A stretch of 64,000 nucleotides of DNA from Mesobacillus jeotgali (GCF_031759225.1 NZ_CP134494.1:2230501-2294500), one strand, 5' to 3'. Shown: positions 8,781-17,215, numbered from the stretch's first letter. The notes: generated from the letters alone by a model not told the origin. Made by a program: numbers and translations.

Positions 8781-9026
8781 TTAAAAAGCCTGCCCCTGAC
8801 TGGTCGGCTGTATATCCGGATCCGCATTAGGCAGGTCGACTCCATCATTGTCACTGATGAAATGCATGTTTCCGAAGTAAACATTTCCCTGGCCTGTGCC
8901 AAAAATGCCGTTGTTTTGCTTGGTTGGTGAATTCCATCCGGTTTGTGCATTACCACCGATAAAGACACCAGCATTACTTTGCATCGAATTGACATTTATT
9001 GAATTAAATAAAACGCTATTTGCCAT
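8781..9026 (-). CDS. GerPF/GerPA-like spore germination protein
   Basis: An 81-residue GerPF-type protein: SINVNSMQSNAGVFIGGNAQTGWNS start, Asn/Gly-rich middle, acidic tail ending DIQPTSQGQAF. GGGAGGGATC precedes the ATG. It is the first gene of a two-gene unit divergent from the Hsp20-led spore operon. Confidence 0.75.
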   Translation of the reverse strand: MANSVLFNSINVNSMQSNAGVFIGGNAQTGWNSPTKQNNGIFGTGQGNVYFGNMHFISDNDGVDLPNADPDIQPTSQGQAF

Positions 9027-9176
9027 GTTTGATCCCTCCCTGAAAAAAGGCCTTTAATAAAATTATTCGGTCCGCGGAGGATATGTGAATTTTGCTTGGT
9101 ATAGTGAGCAGGGATACAGTTTTAATAGGAGTGGTCGAATATTGAGGGAAGAGGGAGGGATTATAGACAGAACAAA

Positions 9177-9201
9177 AAGAAGGTCCCAGAGGAACCTTCT
9201 T
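9177..9201 (-). terminator. terminator of cspC
   Basis: Stem AAGAAGGT/ACCTTCTT followed on the minus strand by a T-rich tract, directly downstream of the cspC stop. Confidence 0.8.
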
Positions 9202-9219
9202 CATTTTACAAAACTAATA

Positions 9220-9420
9220 TTATAGTTTTGTTACGTTAGCAGCTTGTGGTCCGCGAGCGCCTTGCTCAACGTCGAAAGATACTTTTTGACCTTCGTCTAA
9301 TGATTTGAAACCTTCAGATTGGATAGCAGAGAAGTGTACGAATACGTCGTCTCCACCTTCGCGCTCGATGAATCCAAAACCTTTTTCTGCGTTAAACCAT
9401 TTTACTGTACCTTGTTCCAT
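9220..9420 (-). CDS. cspC: cold-shock protein CspC
   Basis: A 66-residue single cold-shock domain (OB fold) protein with both nucleic-acid-binding motifs, KGFGFIE (RNP1) and VFVHFSAI (RNP2). The sequence is very close to B. subtilis CspC from the [20 protein letters not shown] start onward. It binds single-stranded RNA and DNA as a chaperone. GGGAGGTAACAAG precedes the ATG. The leader is about 105 nt, as is common for cold-inducible csp genes. Confidence 0.97.
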   Translation of the reverse strand: MEQGTVKWFNAEKGFGFIEREGGDDVFVHFSAIQSEGFKSLDEGQKVSFDVEQGARGPQAANVTKL

Positions 9421-9531
9421 TTCTTGTTACCTCCCAGTGCATTTGCACATTATGTTACTATCCTTGCCCAAAGTGATCATTAAGACGAAATAATTTCTAT
9501 CCTTTACACCGAACAAAAATAATTCTACTTC

Positions 9532-9560
9532 ATCATAACAGATACTGGAATCAATAGCAA
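9532..9560 (-). promoter_or_regulatory. candidate sigma-A promoter of cspC
   Basis: On the minus strand TTGCTA (9555-9560), a 17-base spacer and TATGAT (9532-9537), giving a leader of roughly 105 nt to the cspC start. Confidence 0.55.
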
Positions 9561-9602
9561 ACATTAATGGAAGATTTCATTCTAATTGCCTATTTATGCC
9601 CC

Positions 9603-9760
9603 AGCACTCGCCAATTATTCTCACAAGCAGCTCCGATTCTCCCATGTCTCTGGTTATATTCTGCTCTGCCATGTCTGCCGATGGTAGTTGGGAGGGACGC
9701 TGTATGATCAGGAGGCCGCGACACGCGAAAGGATCAGCGCTAAAGCTGTTCTTTTTTCTA
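9603..9760 (+). pseudogene. decayed 5S rRNA-like relic
   Basis: The gene-free stretch 9561-9867 contains GCCGATGGTAGTTGGGAGG at 9677-9695, which matches the universal 3' half of Firmicute 5S rRNA. Before it are CCGATTCTCCCAT and GCTCTGCC, resembling the 5S CCGTTCCCAT and GCTCTTC blocks. After it, CTGTATGATCAGGAGGCCGCGA resembles CTGTGAGAGTAGGACGCCGCCA. A T-run follows at about 9751-9756. Several helices would not close, so it reads as a degraded copy, not a working 5S gene. No 16S, 23S or tRNA gene is nearby. Confidence 0.45.
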
Positions 9761-9867
9761 TTTTATATAATACCTTGAGAGCAAAGCTAAGTATGTAACG
9801 CCTGATATTTAATGGTTATATATGGTATCATCAACTTAAAAGGATTTAACATGAGGGGGATTGGAAA

Positions 9868-10056
9868 TTGATTAAAAAAATGAAAAAGTCTTCAACAGAC
9901 AAGTCTATAAGTGGTGTTTGTGGAGGCATTGCTGAGTATTTTGGCATATCCTCTTTTGCGGTGAGACTATTATTTTTATTATTACCTGGCGTAAACATTC
10001 TAATCTATTTAACTCTAACTAATACGATGGCTGATCAGCCCCCGTCTTTATATTAA
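9868..10056 (+). CDS. PspC-domain protein
   Basis: A 62-residue PspC family protein with the signature DKSISGVCGGIAEYFGI (about residues 12-28) and one C-terminal membrane helix (VRLLFLLLPGVNILIYLTL). In Bacillus such short PspC proteins are linked to membrane stress. The start is TTG 9868, with GAGGGGGA about 9 bases upstream; ATG 9880 would leave the Shine-Dalgarno too far away. Monocistronic with its own terminator. Confidence 0.85.
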   Translation: MIKKMKKSSTDKSISGVCGGIAEYFGISSFAVRLLFLLLPGVNILIYLTLTNTMADQPPSLY

Positions 10057-10101
10057 AAAAACTGGTGCCTCAATCCAAGGTGATTGTAGCACCAGTTTTT
10101 A
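10056..10101 (+). terminator. terminator after PspC gene
   Basis: Stem ACTGGTGC/GCACCAGT with flanking A- and T-runs; the symmetry allows action in both directions. Confidence 0.85.
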
Positions 10102-10274
10102 GTATCTTTAGCTTAATTGATCATGGATCATTTGAAACTTTTACCAATCGAGAACGTACTAGTACTAGATGGTGTAGGGAAGGTGAAATAGTTTATGCTT
10201 CAAAACCTTACTCTTGGCCAAAGTTCAATCTTCACTATAAATGAAAAGCAGCAAATTATAAAGGTGTGGTATTC

Positions 10275-10721
10275 ATGAAAAGGGTTATGTTTTTATGCAT
10301 TTTATTAGCTCCGATCATCCTATGGGGATGCAGCCAAAATGAGGGGAGGTTTGACCATGCAGCACTCAAAGAAGAATTTAACAAAGAAGGAATCTTCCCA
10401 AAGCTTCCGACGAAGTTCCCAATAACCATTGTCGAGTATGAACGGGTTATTCCTCCTCACGAAACAAAAATAAACGAGGTGATTTTCAAAGGAGTAGAAG
10501 GAGGAATGCAGTTTTCATTGACTATACAACCAATCCCGGTTGAATATGTCAATTTTGAAGGTGAAAAAGTTAAGGTTAACGGAATTAGCGGTTTCTATAC
10601 AGCGGGACCAGGTTCATCGATTCATTGGAGTGATGGGGATTATCATTACATATTGACATCTTATATAGATAAAAACGGAACTAAGGAAAAAATGGTTGAA
10701 ACAGCTGAGTCCTTTGAATAA
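10275..10721 (+). CDS. hypothetical lipoprotein
   Basis: A 148-residue predicted lipoprotein. A short signal with hydrophobic core ends in lipobox LWGC (Cys about residue 19). The mature part is mostly beta and contains a PxLPTKFPI segment and IHWSDGDYHYILTSY, similar in style to DUF4367-type extracellular domains. ATG 10275 (MKRVMFLC) is favoured over an upstream GTG at 10266, which overlaps the AAGGTG site. No family confidently recognised. Confidence 0.7.
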   Translation: MKRVMFLCILLAPIILWGCSQNEGRFDHAALKEEFNKEGIFPKLPTKFPITIVEYERVIPPHETKINEVIFKGVEGGMQFSLTIQPIPVEYVNFEGEKVKVNGISGFYTAGPGSSIHWSDGDYHYILTSYIDKNGTKEKMVETAESFE

Positions 10722-10883
10722 GAAAATGGCTATCTTCATCAACTACCTTTTGCTAATCTAGGTTGAACAATGGATATTATCTGAATTCCTTATCGAACAG
10801 AGAAAGCACGTGTAAGAGACAGAAAATTTCATTCACTCATGTTTTGTTGATTTTTCTCAAGATATTATTAAAGGAGATCCATA

Positions 10884-11093
10884 ATGCCAGTGATTTTAAT
10901 TAGTCTTTTTTCAGCTATAATTATTGTTATTACGGTTTATTCAATGGTGAAAGTTTTAAGTATCGCCTATAAAAGAGAAGAAATTTCCGTTCTGAAATTT
11001 AGAGTTTTAGCAACTTCCTTTATCGCAACAGGTATCTTAGTTGCTGTATTGTTGCCTTTTGGTTATCAAAGGCTTTTCGATTTAATCCTTTAA
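10884..11093 (+). CDS. small two-helix membrane protein
   Basis: A 69-residue protein with two predicted membrane helices (about 3-25 and 43-60) joined by a basic loop (YKREEISVLKFR). A good AAAGGAGATC lies 8 bases upstream of the ATG. No known family recognised. Confidence 0.6.
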   Translation: MPVILISLFSAIIIVITVYSMVKVLSIAYKREEISVLKFRVLATSFIATGILVAVLLPFGYQRLFDLIL

Positions 11094-11190
11094 AATCAAG
11101 CAGTATCACAAATAATCAAAAAGCTGCCATCCCATTGAACTTTAACACTTTTAAAACATTCTAAAGAAAGATCCATTATGATCTCCAGTA

Positions 11191-11242
11191 AAAAAAGGGG
11201 GAGTAACTACAAGCCTAAAGGCCTGCAAGCTACTCCCTTTTT
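11191..11242. terminator. bidirectional terminator between small membrane gene and bioY
   Basis: GGGAGTA...TACTCCC stem with poly-A on the left and poly-T on the right flank. It sits between convergent genes, so it can stop transcription from both sides. Confidence 0.75.
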
Positions 11243-11309
11243 CCTCATTGACTCATGAACACACTTTCTTGTTGGTGTGTTTCAGTTAATCCTAATCCCT
11301 TTATAGTTT

Positions 11310-11900
11310 CTAAGCAGCTTTTCTTAAGTGTTTGAAGCTGCCTTTGGATAGGACCGTTTTTTCCAGTCTGTGGCCCATCATGCCAGCGAATACGGCAAGG
11401 ATAATATCTTTTGGAAGCGGGGCAACCATCCAAAGCCATGCCATTGTATAGGTAAATCCTTCAGGAGCAGCTGCCCAAAATTTATAGGCAAAATACATCC
11501 AATTTGTCCCGAATACATAATTGATGACGAGACCGATTAATGAAGCAATAACAAAAGCAGAAAGAGTCCTGTTCTTTTCGACGACTTTGCCTACGGCATA
11601 AGCGGTTAAAATGAAAGAAAGAATAAATCCGAATGTTGGACTGATAATAGTAGAAAAACCAGCTCCAAATTTAGCGAAGATTGGGACGCCTACTAATCCT
11701 ACTAATGCGTAGACAGTCATTGAAATCGCTCCTAATCTGCTGCCGAGGATGGTCCCAGCTAATATGGCAAAGAAGGTTTGCAGTGTGATCGGTACACCCC
11801 CAACGACCATGAACGGAACAAAAGAGGTAATATTTGCTCCAATAGCCATCAGGCCGACAAACATAGATGCCAGAGTTAAATCTAATGCTTTGAACTTCAT
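11310..11900 (-). CDS. bioY: biotin transporter BioY (S component)
   Basis: A 196-residue integral membrane protein of the BioY family, the substrate-binding component of an ECF biotin importer. It has about six helices and the conserved GGVPITLQTFFAILAGTILG segment. ATG 11900 (MKFKALDLTLAS) follows AAAAGGAGA by 9-10 bases; a longer ORF to 11978 runs through the promoter and is rejected. It stands alone, so it would use a shared EcfAA'T module encoded elsewhere. Expression is probably controlled by biotin through the BirA site upstream. Confidence 0.95.
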   Translation of the reverse strand: MKFKALDLTLASMFVGLMAIGANITSFVPFMVVGGVPITLQTFFAILAGTILGSRLGAISMTVYALVGLVGVPIFAKFGAGFSTIISPTFGFILSFILTAYAVGKVVEKNRTLSAFVIASLIGLVINYVFGTNWMYFAYKFWAAAPEGFTYTMAWLWMVAPLPKDIILAVFAGMMGHRLEKTVLSKGSFKHLRKAA

Positions 11901-11956
11901 GTGTGATGCTCTCCTTTTACGTAATATACATAAAGAATAAACTTTCCGAATATTTA

Positions 11957-11986
11957 ATGTCAACCTAAAAATATACAAGTTAACAA
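11957..11986 (-). promoter_or_regulatory. BirA-type biotin operator upstream of bioY
   Basis: On the minus strand TTGTTAAC, about 13 bases, then GGTTGACA: the split palindrome recognised by the biotin protein ligase/repressor BirA in Bacillus. It is centred about 70 bases upstream of the bioY start. Confidence 0.85.
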
Positions 11987-12062
11987 ATAATGATTAAAAG
12001 GGACGGAGAAGCTGGGGATGGTTTATTTTAAGAGAGAGTACAACGCAGAAATGTATAAAAAC

Positions 12063-12092
12063 AAGGTGCACGGAAAAAAATCCGTGCACCTT
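12063..12092. terminator. terminator downstream of hypothetical gene at 12096
   Basis: Perfect 12-base stem AAGGTGCACGGA/TCCGTGCACCTT with a six-A loop. On the minus strand it is followed by TTGTTTTTATAC. Confidence 0.8.
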
Positions 12093-12095
12093 CGC

Positions 12096-12404
12096 TTATC
12101 TAATGCGGTTATTCAATGCCCGTTCTGGCAACGGCCGCTCTATATCCTTGTTTTTGTCTGTTTCTAAAGCGGGATTTTCTTTTGGGTCATCCTTGTAATC
12201 TTCAAAAGCGGGTTCTCCCATATCAAGTTTGCCTGGACTAAAAGCATTTGTAGGGTATTTTTTAGTGTGTTTCTTTTCTACGTTATAGCCGGAAATGGAA
12301 TTGTTAACTGGATGATCTTTTTCGTCTTTAATTTTTTCAATTGAACCAATGGCTTCCTGCTCGTTTTTATATGACTTAAGGATATGCTTTTTTTCAATTT
12401 CCAT
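12096..12404 (-). CDS. hypothetical hydrophilic protein
   Basis: A 102-residue very hydrophilic, Lys/Glu/Pro-rich protein. The first 28 residues (HILKSYKNEQEAIGSIEKIKDE) look like the first strand-helix of the YflT/general-stress-17M fold. The rest (EKKHTKKYPTNAFSPG onward) appears disordered. ATG 12404 is chosen because TAGGAGG is 9 bases upstream; a longer reading frame to 12458 has no such site. Monocistronic. Function unknown. Confidence 0.65.
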   Translation of the reverse strand: MEIEKKHILKSYKNEQEAIGSIEKIKDEKDHPVNNSISGYNVEKKHTKKYPTNAFSPGKLDMGEPAFEDYKDDPKENPALETDKNKDIERPLPERALNNRIR

Positions 12405-12557
12405 TTCAATCAGCCTCCTATCGGTTTTATTTATATATACCCAGGAAATGGTTCGCACTAACTTTTACAAAATCCCGCTTAACGGTCTTTTTTTTCACAG
12501 TTTCTGATAAACTATTTTTAAAAAGAATCTGAAATAGGGAAAAAGGGGATCGTGATT

Positions 12558-13523
12558 GTGAAGAAAAAGCTAATATGGATAGGGACTGGAACGGTTATGG
12601 CGATTTTCATTCTATTGATTGCAGCTGGCAATTACTTTTATAATGTGGCCATCAATCGTGGTGAGGAATCTGTTGACCTTCATGGTGGCGGGAAAAGTGT
12701 CACGGCTGCCAAACTGTTAAGTGAAGAGGAGGAGCAGAGGAAGCTGGAGGAAATCACCGACTGGACTGCAAAACAGGATTTTGAGCTGGTAGAAATAGAA
12801 TCAGAAGACGGACTAAAGCTGAAGGCACGTTTTTTAAAGAATGACACCCCATCAGGTAAAGCAGTGATTCTTGCCCATGGATATAAAGGAAACAGTGAGC
12901 AAATGCCTGGGATCACGAAGTTTTATTATGAGCAGGGGTATGATATTCTTAAGCCTGATGCGAGGGGACACGGTCTTAGCGAAGGTGATTATATAGGGTA
13001 TGGCTGGCATGATCGCAGAGATTATGTTCGATGGTCAAGTTTTTTAGCTGAAGAAGCTGGAGCAGAATCAATTTTCTTGCATGGCTTCTCCATGGGTGCA
13101 GCAACGGTCCTTATGGCGAGCGGCGAAAAACTGCCGGAGCAGGTCAAGGGAATCATTGCTGACAGTGGATATACGACGGTTCTTGAAGAATTAAGCCACC
13201 AATTGAAGTATCTGTACAAGCTGCCCTCTTTTCCGGTCATGCAGATTACAAGTGTCATTACGAAGATCAGGGCAGATTATACATTCGCTGAAGCGTCGGC
13301 AATTGACAGTGTTGCAAAAAATAAACTCCCGCTACTCATCATTCACGGAGATCAGGATGCACTTGTGCCAACTGAAATGGGAAAACGTTTATTTGAGGAA
13401 GCTAATAGCGAGAAAGAACTTTGGATTGTGCCGGGAGCTGGGCACACGGAGGCATATACAATTGCTGAAGATGAATATCAAGAAAAATTAAAGGCGTTCT
13501 GGAAAAAAGCCATAGGAAATTAG
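12558..13523 (+). CDS. membrane-anchored alpha/beta hydrolase (YqkD-like)
   Basis: A 321-residue alpha/beta hydrolase with one N-terminal membrane anchor (about residues 5-27), like Bacillus YqkD. The hydrolase domain has the oxyanion region HGYKGN, the nucleophile motif HGFSMGA, the acid in HGDQDALVP and the His in GAGHTEAY. The GTG at 12558 is preferred over GTG 12552 because AAAAGGGG is 9 bases upstream. The stop is 9 bases before the next gene, so the two are probably co-transcribed. Substrate unknown. Confidence 0.88.
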   Translation: MKKKLIWIGTGTVMAIFILLIAAGNYFYNVAINRGEESVDLHGGGKSVTAAKLLSEEEEQRKLEEITDWTAKQDFELVEIESEDGLKLKARFLKNDTPSGKAVILAHGYKGNSEQMPGITKFYYEQGYDILKPDARGHGLSEGDYIGYGWHDRRDYVRWSSFLAEEAGAESIFLHGFSMGAATVLMASGEKLPEQVKGIIADSGYTTVLEELSHQLKYLYKLPSFPVMQITSVITKIRADYTFAEASAIDSVAKNKLPLLIIHGDQDALVPTEMGKRLFEEANSEKELWIVPGAGHTEAYTIAEDEYQEKLKAFWKKAIGN

Positions 13524-13532
13524 GTGAATTGA

Positions 13533-14387
13533 ATGCAATCAATTGAAAGAATCGGCGAGCGATTTTGGTATATGACGCCGGTTTCTGACACAGACAGGCC
13601 AATCCTCGGAATCGTTACAGGCAGCGAAAAAACACTTATGATAGACGCCGGAAATTCTGAGGCACACGCCAGCCTTTTTATGGAAATGGTAAAGGAAAAG
13701 GGAGTGGATTTGCCTTCTTATGTAGTTTTGACCCACTGGCATTGGGACCATATTTTCGGCCTGTCGGCGCTGGAAAATACGCTATCCATCTCTTCGACGA
13801 AGACTAAGAAAGAAATGGAAAAGCTGCGCCCATTATCCTGGTCCAATGAGGCAATCGATCAAAGGGTCACAGAAGGAACAGAGATTGAATTTTGCGCGAA
13901 TGCGATAAAACTGGAGTTTCCAGATAAGCGGGACATTACCATCACTCTGCCTGTAATGACTTTCGAAGGTGAAGTTGAGGTCGACCTTGGCGGCATCACA
14001 TGCTTCATTAAGCATGTGGGTGGCGACCATGCTGATGATTCAGTGGTCATCTATGTCAAAGAGGAAAAGATATTGTTCCTGGCAGACTGCTTTTACCCAG
14101 ATATTTTTTCAGAAAAAGACAACTATACAGTCAATGGAATCAGGGAATTATTGAATAAACTTGAAGCTTTTGATGCTGACCATTATATTCTGTCGCATAC
14201 CGGCATCTTGTCTAAGCAACAGTTCGCTGATGAAGTTAAACTCCTTAGGTCTATCGCGGATTTGACTGAAAGGCATAAAGGAGATTCAACAATGATCATC
14301 GAGCAATACAGGAACCAAACTTGCAGGGAGCTTACCGAGGACGAACTTGAAACAGTTCATTTTTTCGTCAATGGATATGAAATATAG
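13533..14387 (+). CDS. metallo-beta-lactamase fold hydrolase
   Basis: A 284-residue MBL-fold protein. The zinc-binding motif HWHWDH is at about residue 68, with further ligands in HVGGDHADDSVV and LADCFYP and a C-terminal His in ILSHTG. It is likely a cytoplasmic hydrolase of esters or thioesters; the substrate is unclear. It follows the YqkD-like hydrolase with a weak Shine-Dalgarno (TTAGGTGA), which fits translational coupling. Confidence 0.85.
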   Translation: MQSIERIGERFWYMTPVSDTDRPILGIVTGSEKTLMIDAGNSEAHASLFMEMVKEKGVDLPSYVVLTHWHWDHIFGLSALENTLSISSTKTKKEMEKLRPLSWSNEAIDQRVTEGTEIEFCANAIKLEFPDKRDITITLPVMTFEGEVEVDLGGITCFIKHVGGDHADDSVVIYVKEEKILFLADCFYPDIFSEKDNYTVNGIRELLNKLEAFDADHYILSHTGILSKQQFADEVKLLRSIADLTERHKGDSTMIIEQYRNQTCRELTEDELETVHFFVNGYEI

Positions 14388-14395
14388 TAAACATC

Positions 14396-14422
14396 AAAAC
14401 ACATCTGAAATGGTGTGTTTTT
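14396..14422 (+). terminator. terminator after MBL-fold gene
   Basis: Stem AAACACATC/GGTGTGTTT (one G-U pair) and a short T-run, 8 bases after the stop. Confidence 0.75.
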
Positions 14423-14592
14423 GTGTTTTGTAAAGGGAATATATTATTTGGGTGTTGGGGTAATAATCAGGTGATTCCGACTGGATTAGAAGTTTAGTAC
14501 AATAGCAAACTAGCCTTTTAAAAAGTATGGACAAAGTATAAATCGGTAAGGAAAACATATATCTCATAAAGGATACAAAAGGAGGAGATATC

Positions 14593-15045
14593 ATGCCAGA
14601 AGGAAAACATGAGATTGTCATTGATGTTCCAATCGAACAGGTCTGGGATTTCGTGAAAGACATGGACAACTGGGCGCCATTGTTGCCCGGATATATCAGC
14701 CATGAAAAATTGAACGAAAAACAGTCCAATTGGACATTCAAGGAAACTGTAGGTGTATTGAAGAAAAAAATCAGTTTGCAGGTGAGCATCAAGGAATGGA
14801 TTGAGCCGACTAGAGTGACATTTGATTTGAAGGGGATTAATGAAAACATGACTGGGAACGGATATTTTAACGCAGAAGCGTTGGACAAAAACCGGACAAA
14901 GATGACTGGTTATCTGGCAATGACCGCAGAAGGCGCACTTGCACCGGTCATGAATGCCGTAATGAAGACTTCACTGCCGAAAAGCGGGCAAGAACTGACG
15001 ATCTCAATCGCACAAAAGCTTGAGGAAAGAAAAGTGATTCGATAA
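14593..15045 (+). CDS. CoxG-type SRPBCC protein
   Basis: A 150-residue START/SRPBCC fold protein of the CoxG (carbon monoxide dehydrogenase subunit G-like) group. It has the usual VPIEQVWDFVKDMDNWAPLLPGY start and a long C-terminal helix (MNAVMKTSLPKSGQELTISI). Such proteins bind hydrophobic ligands or membranes; no CO dehydrogenase genes are present here, so a CO role is not implied. AAAGGAGGAGATATC precedes the ATG. Monocistronic. Confidence 0.85.
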   Translation: MPEGKHEIVIDVPIEQVWDFVKDMDNWAPLLPGYISHEKLNEKQSNWTFKETVGVLKKKISLQVSIKEWIEPTRVTFDLKGINENMTGNGYFNAEALDKNRTKMTGYLAMTAEGALAPVMNAVMKTSLPKSGQELTISIAQKLEERKVIR

Positions 15046-15051
15046 AATGAG

Positions 15052-15090
15052 AGGGAGCCGGCAAACAGCTGGCTCCCTAGTCGGTTTTTT
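15052..15090 (+). terminator. terminator after CoxG-like gene
   Basis: Eleven-base stem AGGGAGCCGGC/GCTGGCTCCCT (one G-U pair) and a T-run; it overlaps the end of the convergent gene. Confidence 0.85.
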
Positions 15091-15385
15091 CAATTTTTAC
15101 AGGTCCGTCAATCCGACCTCTTTTATCAAAGTAAACTAGAATAGAATCACCACTTTCAATATTCTCGCTGTCTGGAATTTTTTCTTTTTTAAAATAAATG
15201 CTTTTGCCATCTTTACTTGCTCCGTAATATCCAGAATCATCACTCTCACTGATTGTGTATTCCTCAGCAATATATTGAGTTTCAGTCTCGTTTGAAGCTC
15301 TTTTTGCTTCATCCATTTCAACCTTCAAGTAAATCATCAATCCAAGAAGCATGGTCAATAAGAACAGGAACAATACCCTCATCAT
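15077..15385 (-). CDS. hypothetical membrane-anchored protein
   Basis: A 102-residue protein with an N-terminal hydrophobic helix (MRVLFLFLLTMLLGLMIYL) and then an extracytoplasmic, acidic, mostly beta domain (SGDSILVYFDKRGRIDGPVKIEK). The end looks like a small OB/YxeA-like barrel. Two ATGs in tandem follow GGAGGATGA. Family not recognised with confidence. Confidence 0.65.
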   Translation of the reverse strand: MMRVLFLFLLTMLLGLMIYLKVEMDEAKRASNETETQYIAEEYTISESDDSGYYGASKDGKSIYFKKEKIPDSENIESGDSILVYFDKRGRIDGPVKIEKTD

Positions 15386-15507
15386 TCATCCTCCACTGCT
15401 TAATCCGTAAACATTATATGTAGAAGGCTTGTCTAAATGACTTAATCATTTAAAAAGTTTGCTATAATGATAGGAAAAACTGCAGGATGGACAGAAGGGT
15501 TTGACAC

Positions 15508-16218
15508 ATGACGAAACTTTACGAAGCCGATTTATATGAGCCGATCCGCAAGCATTTTATAAAACTAGGCTATCGTGTCAATGGTGAGGTGCACGATTGC
15601 GATTTAACCGCTGTCAAGGATGACAATCTCATAATCGTGGAATTAAAACTAACTCTGAATATCGATCTATTGCTTCAGGCTACTAGAAGGCAGCGCCTGA
15701 CAGACCTTGTTTATATTGCCATTCCTAAACCAAAAAGGATCACCAGGAAACGCTGGAATGATATCACCCAATTGATCCAAAGGCTTGAACTGGGCCTGAT
15801 TATCGTATCATTTGCTGGTAACCGGAAAAAAGTTGAATTCAAAATACACCCCGAACCTTATAAACGTATGGCAAGCAAGAATACCAGGAAAAAAGCAGCG
15901 CTGATCAAGGAGATAGAAGGAAGAAGCGCCGACTATAATATTGGCGGCAGCAGCAAAACCAAGATCATGACTGCCTACAAAGAAAACTGCATCCAAATTG
16001 CCTGTTATCTTGAAAAGCTAGGCCAACTGTCTCCGAAAGCCCTGGTTGCTCTTGGAACAGGAAATAAAACGCCTTTGATTCTTCAGAAAAACTATTATAA
16101 ATGGTTTGAACGAGTGGAGCGAGGCATTTATGTAATTACAGAGCAAGGAAGGTCCGAACTAAAAGACTACCCAGAACTCGTGGAGTACTATTTAAGTAAA
16201 CTTGATCAGGAATCCTGA
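15508..16218 (+). CDS. DUF2161-type PD-(D/E)XK nuclease-like protein
   Basis: A 236-residue protein of the DUF2161 type. The N-terminal half (about 5-105) has a PD-(D/E)XK-like core: acidic residues in VHDCDLTAV, then IIVELKLTLNIDLLLQA, where E-x-K would be catalytic, and then QRLTDLVYIAIP. The C-terminal half holds a winged-helix-like segment (KALVALGTGNKTPLILQKNYYKWFERVERGIYVIT). A DNA-processing role is plausible but not shown. AGAAGGG precedes the ATG. Monocistronic. Confidence 0.8.
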   Translation: MTKLYEADLYEPIRKHFIKLGYRVNGEVHDCDLTAVKDDNLIIVELKLTLNIDLLLQATRRQRLTDLVYIAIPKPKRITRKRWNDITQLIQRLELGLIIVSFAGNRKKVEFKIHPEPYKRMASKNTRKKAALIKEIEGRSADYNIGGSSKTKIMTAYKENCIQIACYLEKLGQLSPKALVALGTGNKTPLILQKNYYKWFERVERGIYVITEQGRSELKDYPELVEYYLSKLDQES

Positions 16219-16278
16219 TTTTATGGAACATACTGTGTAGTAAGTAATCTAAAGGTGGTTTTTAATCGCAAGTGGACT

Positions 16279-16313
16279 GGGCAGAAACAATGAAGTTTTC
16301 TGCCCCTTTTTTT
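16279..16313 (+). terminator. terminator after DUF2161 gene
   Basis: Stem GGGCAGAAA/TTTCTGCCC followed by CTTTTTTT; it touches the end of the convergent tetR gene. Confidence 0.85.
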
Positions 16314-17181
16314 ATGCTTTTTCAAGTAGATTCTCATCGATTATCGCTTGTAAAACGTTAAATTCATTTTGATCAATCGCGGTCATTGTTTGAAGGACAC
16401 TATCAATCAGGAATTTTCTTGGTGAGGATGAACGAAGGATTTCTTCCTCAATGAAATTAAGCTTCCTTACATAATCTATGTTAGTACAATTAAGCTTCTT
16501 CATGCGTGAAATAATCGAATGAACTTTAACCCTCCAGTCAAGCTCCTCTGTATTAGAAACGGGCAGCCACTTATCCATAATTTCAGGGGGCACTAATTGT
16601 TCCCCGGAAAATACAAGCTCATCCAGCATATTCAGAATTCGAGTGACACTATAGCGTACAACAAGCTGTAAACTGGATGTTTCGCTGGTTGCTTTACGGT
16701 GAAACCTGATGTTCTGAAGGAGAATGCCATTAAGCATGATCGCTGCATCGAGAAGATAAGGCTGGGTACTTTCATCAGTTATCTGTCCCAGGCGTTCAGC
16801 GAACCAGCGTAACACCTTCAATTGTCCCACCTCGATGAATTGCTTCAATTCTTTGTCTCCCGAGAAAAACACTTCTTCAAAAAGAGGAATGATTTTATTC
16901 TCTCGGTTAGCTGTCATATGGTATTCAATTTGACTGATAAAAATTTCTGCGTCTCCAGGATCTTTACCAAGCAACATGCCATTCCGTTCATTCTCCATCT
17001 TGCGGAAAGCTGTCCTGAAAATATCCATGAGCAGCTCGTTTTTAGATGAGAAATAATTATAGAAGGTTCCTTTTGATATTCCGCTGTAATCAAGGATATC
17101 CTGAATAGAGGTAGCCTGGAATCCTTTTTCTATGAAAAGCTGATGTGCTTTTTCAATAACATGCCTTTTTCTGTCGTTCAT
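16312..17181 (-). CDS. TetR/AcrR family regulator of the adjacent MFS pump
   Basis: A 289-residue TetR-type repressor, longer than the usual ~200 because of an extended C-terminal ligand domain. The helix-turn-helix is at about residues 10-57 (FQATSIQDILDYSGISKGTFYNYFSSK). It is transcribed divergently from the MFS transporter with 182 bases between, and two similar dyads lie in that gap. The likely role is repression of itself and of the pump, relieved by a pump substrate. Ligand unknown. Confidence 0.9.
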   Translation of the reverse strand: MNDRKRHVIEKAHQLFIEKGFQATSIQDILDYSGISKGTFYNYFSSKNELLMDIFRTAFRKMENERNGMLLGKDPGDAEIFISQIEYHMTANRENKIIPLFEEVFFSGDKELKQFIEVGQLKVLRWFAERLGQITDESTQPYLLDAAIMLNGILLQNIRFHRKATSETSSLQLVVRYSVTRILNMLDELVFSGEQLVPPEIMDKWLPVSNTEELDWRVKVHSIISRMKKLNCTNIDYVRKLNFIEEEILRSSSPRKFLIDSVLQTMTAIDQNEFNVLQAIIDENLLEKA

Positions 17182-17200
17182 TTCATCACCTTGACCTTTT

Positions 17201-17215
17201 TGTACCGGTTGTATA
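17201..17215. promoter_or_regulatory. putative TetR operator 1
   Basis: TGTACCGGTTGTATA, 20 bases upstream of the tetR start. It resembles the second site at 17289-17303 in TGTACCG and GTATA. Confidence 0.5.

Noticed and set aside
9596..9778. 60-codon open frame with cysteines between cspC and the PspC gene
   Set aside because: No Shine-Dalgarno, odd composition, and it coincides with the 5S-like relic, which explains the sequence better.
14394..14888. 164-codon minus-strand frame across the CoxG-like gene start
   Set aside because: Overlaps the well-supported CoxG-like gene and its leader; low-complexity hydrophobic composition, no family pattern.
14593..15045. Carbon monoxide oxidation locus
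   Set aside because: CoxG-like fold alone; no coxMSL genes are present in the window.
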